A stretch of DNA of 64,000 nt, taken from assembly GCA_032622095.1 (NCBI GenBank), contig CP136064.1, forward strand, positions 276,357,614 to 276,421,613, in the 5' to 3' direction. The notes below the pieces were generated by a model. It ran no database searches and was not told where the DNA came from. It saw only the letters and a program-made list of their open reading frames with translations. This stretch comes from Siphonodentalium dalli. Taxonomy: Eukaryota; Mollusca; Scaphopoda; Gadilida; Siphonodentaliidae. Positions 55,499-64,000 of this stretch are shown in pieces. Made by a program: the position numbers and the translations under genes. How positions within the stretch are numbered: the stretch's first letter is position 1; each line of letters starts with the position of its first letter.

Positions 55499-58400
55499 AA
55501 AAGGACGTGGGGCAAAATATACCACCGACGACATGGGGGGGGGGGGTCTACAAATAAAATCCGTATATAGGGCCGGGGTGGGTGGGTGGTCCAGAGGCCG
55601 AAACAATCGTGCTTGTAATTGTTTTTCCCAAAATGGGTTTTTTTTCAAACAATTTACAAGTACTGACCATGTAATGTTGTTTGTAAGCATGTTAGTATCA
55701 TGTTTGTTGGCATATGGCTATATAGACAGCTATAGTGACTATTTAGCCTCAGATTTAGCAACAGTCTGGATTTCACAGGATCCCGTCCCACTTCTCAGTG
55801 GAAAACCGTAATTTAGTAAAAACAATTAATGTATTACCCAGTTTCACAAATATCACAAATACTACATGGTGAATACTCAATGATGACTAGATATCATTGA
55901 CCCGATTGTTGCATAACATGAAATTGAAAAGGGTATCTCATAAATTTCTAATGTCTGAAATACTGTCTTGTTCTGGCATGCAATCAAATTCATTCCTTCC
56001 GGTTATTTCTCATCTTGAATGATTGCAAGTAATGTTAATTTGCAGCACTTATCCAAATAAAACTGAATTGGTTATGATGAATGACCGTTACTGTTTATTG
56101 TTCAGACAATCCCAACTGAAGGTGACGCTATTCTCCTTGAATTTACGAACTTCATCTTGAAGCTTAAATACTGCTCACAAGACTAAACTACAATACTAAT
56201 TGTATACTGTTATCGCTTACAAATAGATGAACTGAAATAATGTGATGCATTCAGATGCTTTGAGAAATGACATTCTTCAATGTCTTCAAAGTTCAAACTA
56301 AAATCAAGAATACAATCTGACTGAGACTATACTGCAGACTCTAATGCACAAATATACATACAAATGGTTGAGTTATAATAATACAAAATGTGTTTACGGG
56401 TGGAACCAAGTTGGTAGCTCTGGTATGCATCGACAGGCAAAACCTGTGATATGCAGTAATATCTGCATACATCCTTCCCGTATCATTCAGGTCTATCACC
56501 ACACCAAACCACTTCAAAATTCGACAACTCTTATATGGCAAAAACTTTGTACGGATTGAATTTCATAAATAGGGCCCATGGATGACTCTGGTAGGCATTG
56601 GTACTCACAATCCGTGATATTATGCATATTCGTTCCCCATTTCTGGTCCGTCACATGTCATAGAGCATCAACATATGACAACCGACTCTTGGGTTATGAT
56701 GCAAAATGTTTGTACGGACGGACGCACGGACGGCTCGAGACGTCAACTTATACCCGCCGACTAATATCGGGGGTATAATAACCATATATTTATGTGTATA
56801 CCTAACCAAAACAATTCCCCTCCTCACCCACCCCGGTGGATAAGACTGAAGAGTTCTTTGATCATGCACAAATAATTGTAGAACCCCTGACCTGTTTACC
56901 ACTATCTACACTGGCCAGTGTTCTCTGTCAGACTAAACACGCTCGATATATTGAGGCTATAATGCGGTCTAGGGCAATTTGTGACATACAGTGTACCTAC
57001 ACAATGCTTTATTATTGTTGTTAGATACTGGAAACACCAGGAAACACCTGGAAATACAGTTTATTTTTCGTTTTTCTGACCTGTGCTTTACCGATTAAGG
57101 ATGTTATTGCTTGAGTCTTAATTTTACACACATTGCACCAAAAAAGGATAGTGGAATGGATTGAAAGGCAGTTAATACAGTTATTGAAGAACGGCTAAAA
57201 AAAACTCTGAAATGTTGATAAAAACATGAGAAAGGGGTGGGTCCCTAACATTTGGAGGAACAAATTTGCACAAATGGGGTGGTGGGTCCCTCGTGGTCGG
57301 AAAAAAAACTGTTTGGGCCCTATATGTGCAATTGTTTTCCAGACCCCCCCCCCCCCCCCCCACTGCCGACGAGCATAACACTTTTTTGGCATTATGGAGA
57401 GGAGAATCAAAATATTAAAGAACAAAGAAACCGGCACCATTCACCAGCGCCGGAAAAATGATGCTTGGAAAGAAATTTATTTGGAAATAGCAGGGAAATA
57501 CAAATCCAAACAGAACCAAAACACAAACAAAATTCTTCTGAGACGTTATCTTCTTGGCTCTTCATTTTCACACTGTGCTAATTAAAAAACCTCATTAATA
57601 TCATTGAAACTCATTCTGCAGATATATAAACGCAAGCATGAGTCTCCACACAATCGTACCAAAAAATTATACCGCTATACATGCCGATGTGGCCGGTGAG
57701 TGTTCATGAATTAGTCGTAAGACGGCGTCAATTGACAAGTGACAAATCTGATAGATTGGATCAATCACACCATCGACAGCGTGTGTCGTTTGCGCTAAAG
57801 CAAAGATACCTTTGCATTCAGCCGCTACCATATAAACTACCTGGTTTATAAAATAGTCTTGCTTGGTGAATAGCACCCCAGGAATGCGCAACTTAAGAAA
57901 TCGTTTTTTCAGAATGTTCCATTATTGGTACCAACTTTAGGGGGTCAAACCTTTTGTACGCAAAAGTGTAAATAGAACATATGCGGGCTCCCCAACTAAT
58001 ACACACGCGTGTGGACTGTCGACCTTACGCGACGTATAATATACGTTTGGCTTAGCTCCGACTCATCGGACGACGTCTGAAATGGTCCGTTATGATATGT
58101 CGGTATAGGGTATTGTGTATGATATGATAGCATCACTAAATGCACTCATTGGGGACCTCAAATGTATGATATGATAGCATCACTTAATTCAACCTTTGGG
58201 GACCTCAAATGTCCCCATCATATCCTCACGCCTGATATTCTCAAAGCTAATATGGCAACAATATTTAACTGAATTATCTTGGTTTGGTCGCTTCATGCCA
58301 TCAATTTTATTTTAGGGGAAATTAATGTGATGACAAAATAATAAAGTGCCCTTTCGTTTCAACAGCCCCACATTAATATTTATTCGACTTGGGGGGGGGG

Positions 58401-58730
58401 GAGGGGTTAAATATTTTGTTTGAGACGGGGAACTCACCATTCAAAGCCATTATATTTCGATTATATATATTTATGTTCTGCACCTTTGAATTTTTGAATT
58501 CCATACATGGTTTTTCCTGGTTCGAACTGAAATCACACCAGGAATGGTGCTATAACTTGTCTATGTTCATGCATAACATGATTACTGAATCGGGAATTCG
58601 TATACCTATTGATCCGCATGCCAACAATGAAAATTTGTCAATTTTCGTCGTCTTTTATCACGAAAATAATATCCGATCATCGCTAAACGCAACCGCCCAA
58701 CTCCCGTTACGGTGTCTCCGCAATGCGAGG
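55499..58730 (+). repeat. 3.23-kb tandem duplication, copy 2
   Basis: Begins AAAAGGACGTGGGGCAAAAT and ends CAATGCGAGG. Lacks most extra bases of copy 1 but has about 108 bp (57408-57515) that copy 1 lacks. Confidence 0.9.
57394..57585 (+). CDS. Short frame with weak Myb/SANT-like segment, unknown
   Basis: 63 codons. The part encoded by the extra 108 bp of copy 2 reads KNKETGTIHQRRKNDAWKEI then YLEIAGKYKS. The lysine-rich, D-A-W-K-E-I-then-amphipathic order is reminiscent of the Myb/SANT-like helix in transposon-linked and NAIF1-type proteins. The likeness is short and may be chance; without it there is no coding evidence. It might be one exon of a gene or a transposase-associated protein. 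Confidence 0.2.
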   Translation: MERRIKILKNKETGTIHQRRKNDAWKEIYLEIAGKYKSKQNQNTNKILLRRYLLGSSFSHCAN

Positions 58731-58959
58731 TGTATAACGTAAATACATTTTTAAAATCCAATATCTGATCTTTGAAGGGAGGGTACAGATCCTCAACTCA
58801 CATGACATATTGTTCACCCCGAAGCAGAATGAATAGTGATTTAGGGACGTTAACCCGTACAGTATAAGATCTGCGTTTGCCTATTTGGTTTTTTCCTTGT
58901 GGTCACATCGCCATAATTTGTGTTTCCGGTGTTGGGCGACCGCTTCATGGTATACGGGT

Positions 58960-59290
58960 TTCTCTGTGGGGGACGAACTCGCCATAATATATGGTCTGTG
59001 GCCGGGGGGGGGGGCGAACTTTCCATAATACGTGATATGTACGGGGAACGATCTCACCATAATACGTGGTATGTGTGGGGGACGATCTCATCATAATAAG
59101 TGGTCTTTGTGGGGGGGGGGCGAACTCGCCATAATAAATGTTTCTGTGTGGGGGACGAACTCACCATAACATGTGGTCTGTGGGGGGGGGGGGGGCGAAC
59201 TTTCCACAATACGTGATATGTACGAGGAACGATCTCACCATAATACGTGGTATGTGTGGGGAACGATCTCATCATAATAAGTGGTCTGCA
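58960..59290 (+). repeat. G-rich minisatellite, about 35-bp units in about 180-bp blocks
   Basis: The unit is like GGGGACGAACTCGCCATAAT plus ATGTGGTCTGTG. A block (CGAACTTTCCATAATACGTG ... CATCATAATAAGTGGTCT) at 59014-59106 recurs at 59194-59286 with few changes. Poly-G runs of 8-14. Confidence 0.85.
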
Positions 59291-59952
59291 CACTAAACAC
59301 AGGAGGGTCAATCTTGGAAGGGCAAGAATTCCGGGGGTTGAATTGGTCTCTCACGAGGAACTAGTTGTCTCTTCTGGGGTGTTATATGTACGTATCATAC
59401 GAGTGTGTACCAGTGGGAGAACTGATCGGCTCGTGTGATTGGCTGAAAACGCCACGTGATCTCTTTTCAACCCGGCCAAATGCAAATTTGAACTTTGAAA
59501 ATGGCGGCTGGATAGAATTTAAATGTTCTTACATAAATGCTCACAAAATGGTCCTGCGATTGATTCCAGAATTCAGAGGCACACTTCGATGATTTAACAT
59601 CGATTCGTAGATATATTTGGACCACACAGGAAATGAAACACGGGAGTATTTAAAAACACTATTATTCGTTCACTATTTTGGCAATTTTGCTGATCATCAG
59701 CCTGATGTGTGCACTGTTGCAACTTGCAGTTGGTGCGGACATCGATCTATATTGACGTCTTTGGTGCGGAATACGTGCATGTACTCATCATCTGATCATT
59801 ATATCAAATCAATACACCCATCATCGTTAGTTCTATAACATCAGGTAAAAATTCTACATTTTAAATCAAATAAGATCCGTTTCAGTTTCCACATTTCTGT
59901 GAAAACCTAGGTCCTAACAGAACACTTCCGCCTGTGCCAGGCTGTGGTGACC

Positions 59953-59980
59953 ATGCTTGTTTTAGTTTTTTCTGTGAATG
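59953..59980 (+). CDS. Candidate signal-peptide start exon of another gene
   Basis: ATG CTT GTT TTA GTT TTT TCT GTG AAT G followed by GTGAGC, reading M-L-V-L-V-F-S-V-N and ending in phase 1. Context TGACCATGC is a fair start. It resembles the leader exons of the paired genes in length, phase and the AATG|GTGAG border, but no partner exon was found downstream. Weak. Confidence 0.2.
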
Positions 59981-60286
59981 GTGAGCAATTTATTTTAACT
60001 ACCATTAACTAACTCGTGTAACTCTTGTTTAAGTTGCCTTACACGTATAGCGTAAGGTTAATTTTCGATTCATCATGAATTTCATGACAATACAATACTG
60101 TAATTTAGTGTAAATTTACCAAATTGAACTTGAATTTAAGAACACGACAGGACTCAGGGAGACCAAATAATTAATACCATGAACTTAGGTAACTTGTTTA
60201 ATACAATTGCAACTTACAAGAGAAGTCGGACGAAACGAAGTTGCTTTTGTTACTAAGTCGGCCCAAACCAAAGGGGGGGGGGGGGG

Positions 60287-61020
60287 GCGAATAATTTTAT
60301 TTTTAAAACGTGGATGTCAGATGAGCTTGTTATTGTTTTGCATTAGATTAAACGTTCCTGCAATCATAATCAATCATTTGATAGAACTGGAAGTGGAATT
60401 GCGAACGAAAATCTGCGATATGAATTGGTTGGTGAGGGGGGGTGGCGAATAATTTTATTCTTAAAACATGGATGTCAGATGAGCTTGTTATTTTGTGCAT
60501 TAGATTAGACGATTCTTCGATCATAAACAATCATTTGTAGACCTGGAAGTGGAATTGCAAACAAAAATTTGCGATCTGAATTGGTTGGTGAGGGGGGGTG
60601 GCGAATAATTGTATTCTTAAAACTTGGATGTCAGATGAGCTTGTTATTGTTTTGCAATAGATTCATAATCAATCATTTTATAGAACTGGAAGTGGAACAC
60701 ACATCTGCGATCTGAGTTGCATGGTGGGTGGTGTGTGTGATCGGGGTGGTGGCTAATAACTTTAATCTTAAAACTTGGATGTAAGATGAGTTTCTTTTTT
60801 TTTGGTATTAGATTAGACGATCCTTCAATCATAAACTGTCATTTAATAGAACTGGAAGTGGAATTGCGAACAAAAATGTGCGACCGGAATTGCTTGGTTG
60901 GTGGGGGGGGGGGGGGGGGGGTGGCGAATAACTGTAAGACTCGTTCCTTGTTTTTGTATTAGATTAGACGATTATTCAATCATAAACAATCATTTTATAG
61001 AACTGCGACCACAATGTACT
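60287..61020 (+). repeat. Tandem repeat, five units of about 157 bp
   Basis: Units start (G)GCGAATAATTTTATT near 60287, 60444, 60600, 60751 and 60923. Each holds ACTTGGATGTCAGATGAGCT, TTAGATTA.ACGATTC, TAGAACTGGAAGTGGAATTG and GAATTGGTTGGTGAGGGGGG. Spacings 151-172 bp. Confidence 0.85.
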
Positions 61021-61029
61021 TATTTTTCT

Positions 61030-61411
61030 ATTTTTCAGACCCCCTATAACCCGATAAATCGTGTACTGTTACCTTAAGGATCGTCTAATAGAGTGCACAA
61101 AATAAAAGATTCATCTGAAATTCGATTTACAAGAGAAAAGTATTTTTCGCTACCCCCAACTCGCATCACCACCTGAAATATAGATCACAAAAATTTTGAG
61201 CGAAAAAGTGCTTCAAGATCCAGGAAATGACTGTTAACATCCATGGATCACCTAATGTATTGCACAAAACAAGAAAAATATCTGACATACAACTTTTAAG
61301 AATAAAATTATTCGCCACGCAGCCCCCAGCCACGAACCAATTCAGATCGCTAGATTTGTTTTCGCAATTCCACTTACAGTTCCATAAATTGATTGCAGGA
61401 TCGTCTAATAT
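61030..61411 (-). repeat. Inverted units of the same tandem repeat, up to the gap
   Basis: GATCGTCTAATAGAGTGCAC, CTTTTAAGAATAAAATTATT CGCCAC and GCAATTCCACTTACAGTTCC are the inverse of the preceding units. The array thus changes direction just before the gap. Confidence 0.75.
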
Positions 61412-61511
61412 NNNNNNNNNNNNNNNNNNNNNNNNNNNNNNNNNNNNNNNNNNNNNNNNNNNNNNNNNNNNNNNNNNNNNNNNNNNNNNNNNNNNNNNNN
61501 NNNNNNNNNNN
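61412..61511. other. Assembly gap (100 N)
   Basis: Exactly 100 N, the conventional length for a gap of unknown size. Translations that span it are meaningless. Confidence 0.98.
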
Positions 61512-62560
61512 TATATCTCAGCCTGTATCTTCAACATAACTTCCTCTGAAATCTGTGACGCCATCTTTCGCTAACTCGCAAATAGCTAGGAAAAATTTGA
61601 AAATATTTCAACCACGATTCGACCTACAAATTTTAAGAAATATCTCTGAAAAAAAAAAGAAAAAAAAATGTCGCTTTAACTAACTGGAATAAAAAATAAT
61701 TCAAGTCGAAACCTACAAGAGAATTCGGGGAAAAAAAAAAAATCACTAAGTGTAAAGGTCAAAGTAATAACCTTGCTGAACGCTGAAAACGTCAAGTGAA
61801 AATAGACTAAACTCAATATCTGAAAAACCGACGCGCTGAAACTTATACAGAAAAACCTAAGTATTTTCTGCCTACTAACTCAGAAATCACTGAAAAACAA
61901 AATTCATTTTGTAATTAAACCTGCGGAAAAAAAAAGAATTCTGCGGAAAAATTTAATTCAAGAAAAATTCTCAAGTCCAACTACGTAAGAAAATTTCTGA
62001 AAAATAAAAATTTCTCAAGTTTGCTGTAAATCAGAACACTGTAAGTCACCTACAATTTAACTACCAAGCTAATACCTACAAATCGCATCAAAATTCAAAA
62101 TTAATCTGCGATTAAATATTCAAGTCACCTATTTCCGCTTGCTATCTGACGTCAACTGAAAAAAATTTCAAAGTCAGATCTAACCTGATCAATCACACAC
62201 TACAAACTCAACAATGGAAAAATAAATAAATTTTCCACGACGTCACCAATAAGTCACCTAATTTCAAGTTAATTGTGCCGTCCGGCAACAAAACTGAAAT
62301 ATAATCAATCACGTGTTGACACAACAACACAAATGAATATTAACATTCACCGTCAACTGAAAGTTGATTCGAAAAATTATTTTCCGAACTTGCTCTGAAA
62401 AATCACCTATTTTCGAGCTATATACTCCACCGTCAACTACAAAATTCTCAAATCACAATTCACCGTCACTGAAAATCAATAAAGATTTTTACAATCACCT
62501 ATTGTCGCACTATAAATTCACCGTCGTCTGAAAATTTGAACACAAATTTCACTTCCGCTT
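61512..62560. repeat. A-rich region with degenerate 'CACCTATTTTCG...CACCGTC' repeats
   Basis: TCACCTATT- and CACCGTCAACTGAAA-type words recur at about 62128, 62250, 62345, 62400-62430, 62460 and 62500-62525. No gene seen. Confidence 0.45.
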
Positions 62561-64000
62561 GCATGCTAAGTGTGGACTGGCTGAAAATTTGCAAGTTTTC
62601 TTGCCGACAACTGCTACTAATTAGTTTGGTTAAGTTAACTTCCACCTAATTAGTGTTGTGAAGAATTTAATTCATGCACCTATCTGATGAAATGAGATGA
62701 AAGCAAGCGCGATGCGTACTCGGCTCACAAAAAAAAAATTCAGTGGGAAAGAGGGTGTGGCAGGGGAGGGGTCAGGGTTGACTCACCGTTAACCTGAGAC
62801 TCCGACAACTGCAGACTCCGACACCAACTTACCATGTCACGACTATCAACAAACCAAGATGACAACACCTGCTTGTAATACCAGAACTAGTTGGGACAAT
62901 TTGTCCAACACCGGGTCTGAAAACTACTAACTTATTAATGCAAAGTCAGAATTGCATTGCATAATGTTGGAGACCAAAGGTATTTATCACACCGTCACTA
63001 AAAAGTGATGACCGAATGTCAAGAAATTTAGAAAAATTCTCGACCCACTTCGGTTTCAGAAATTCTCCGGTAATATGCAATGAAAATCACACCTTGCAAT
63101 TCACAAGCTGACATTTGGCCTATGCATTCAGTACTGAGCCATTTAATACAACAAATGTCACTTTTTTGACAATATTTTAGTCAAAGAAAAACTTTGACAG
63201 CATACAATACATAATGTGTGGCTGGACGGATATATTATATACCTAACTACACCTAAACAAAAGCTAATAATTAGCTTTAAAGGCTACTAAAGTTGGTCAG
63301 ACTATACAACAACAAACGGCCATGTGCTTATTTGTTTACTTTCTGTTCTGACCAATAGAAAATGTAATCCGGTGACGAAACGAAAACGAAACCACGGACT
63401 ACCAAATTCCGGAAAACACAACTTTACCGGGTTTTCAATTTACCAAAATCCGGACCACGATATATTGGCAGAGTAACAAATCGAATTTAATGCCTGGACG
63501 TTGCCCAAACGCTAAAAACGACTAAACAGAGCTGACAATACAAAAATTTAGACATTAAAGGAATACAGCCACACCAAAACAATGTGTTTCCAAATTTCAC
63601 TGAATAACATGAAAATTTTAAATTTTCAACAAAATTCATCAATTTTCAACAGAATTTATGTTTTTTATGCATTTTTTAGCATAAAACTGTTCAAATCTGA
63701 TTGTCTCTTCCAATCCAACGCTGAATATCTCCAGAAATCCTGATTGTCATTTTTTCAGACCGAAAACACGAAATTTCACCAAGTTCCAATTTTCACGCCA
63801 ATTTCAAAGTTCCACACTATACTCAGAGATTAAAGCTATACACGTGGGCGCCATTGTGGTAGAGCACAGGGGTGGGTCTTAAGTGAACCATGTCGCTATC
63901 ACAAACATTTATGGGCTCTGAGTCTTAACATCTGGCAGGGTCTATAGAAAGCTGAGCCTACCTTTAAAAGTCTTCATCATGCATTTATTCGATACTTATC
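62561..64000. other. Unassigned end region
   Basis: No splice-consistent exon, RNA gene or known repeat recognised. Confidence 0.35.

Noticed and set aside
59054..59311. 85-codon proline-rich minus-strand frame
   Set aside because: It is a translation of the G-rich minisatellite.
61166..61574. Open frames of 115-132 codons on both strands
   Set aside because: They cross the 100-N gap.

Overview
The window is eukaryotic, AT-rich, intron-rich and crowded with repeats. It contains a ZP-domain gene, animal-type non-LTR retrotransposon (LINE) remnants, (GACA)n-tailed elements, TTAA-flanked MITEs and many hairpin-forming repeats. This points to a metazoan, most likely a marine invertebrate; I cannot fix the phylum. 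It ends in draft-assembly sequence (a 100-N gap and a suspicious 3.2-kb tandem duplication). There are no rRNA, tRNA, CRISPR or prokaryotic features.

Two genes can be rebuilt by splice-site and reading-phase matching. They sit head to head. (1) A minus-strand gene starts at 26285 and runs down to at least 6230 in six exons (7+29+34+191+161+146 coding nt, all phases compatible). It encodes a signal peptide, a four-cysteine ZP-N module and the start of a ZP-C module; the rest should lie below position 1. (2) A plus-strand gene starts at 31788 and ends at 48772 in four exons (7+32+34+254 nt = 108 codons plus stop). It encodes a small type I membrane protein. The first three exons of both genes match in size, phase and sequence (M-L-x-F-I ... 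P-V-L-A-x-P-D). The plus gene is therefore a diverged paralogue that keeps the secretion leader but goes straight to a membrane-anchor exon with no ZP exons between. This divergent pair is the main biological result.

Layout. 1-6229: distal ZP-gene intron or beyond, with hairpin MITEs, two decayed LINE 3' ends and one orphan ORF. 6420-10340: tandemly arrayed, GC-richer, (GACA)n-ended elements with repeated NRF1-like palindromes. 10818-26285: ZP exons separated by MITEs, palindromes and LINE scraps. 26286-31787: intergenic space between the paired genes, with a LINE inserted into an older repeat. 31788-49012: the small membrane-protein gene, whose third intron contains a 5.6-kb long-TIR element with an internal tandem array and no visible gene. 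49079-54760: a mobile element with short outer TIRs, split by a nested 2.84-kb palindrome. 52268-58730: two near-identical 3.23-kb copies in tandem. 58960-64000: a minisatellite, a G-rich tandem repeat, the gap and unassigned A-rich sequence.

Most open frames here are repeat-derived or random. Function is claimed only where splice phases, conserved residues or family motifs support it.
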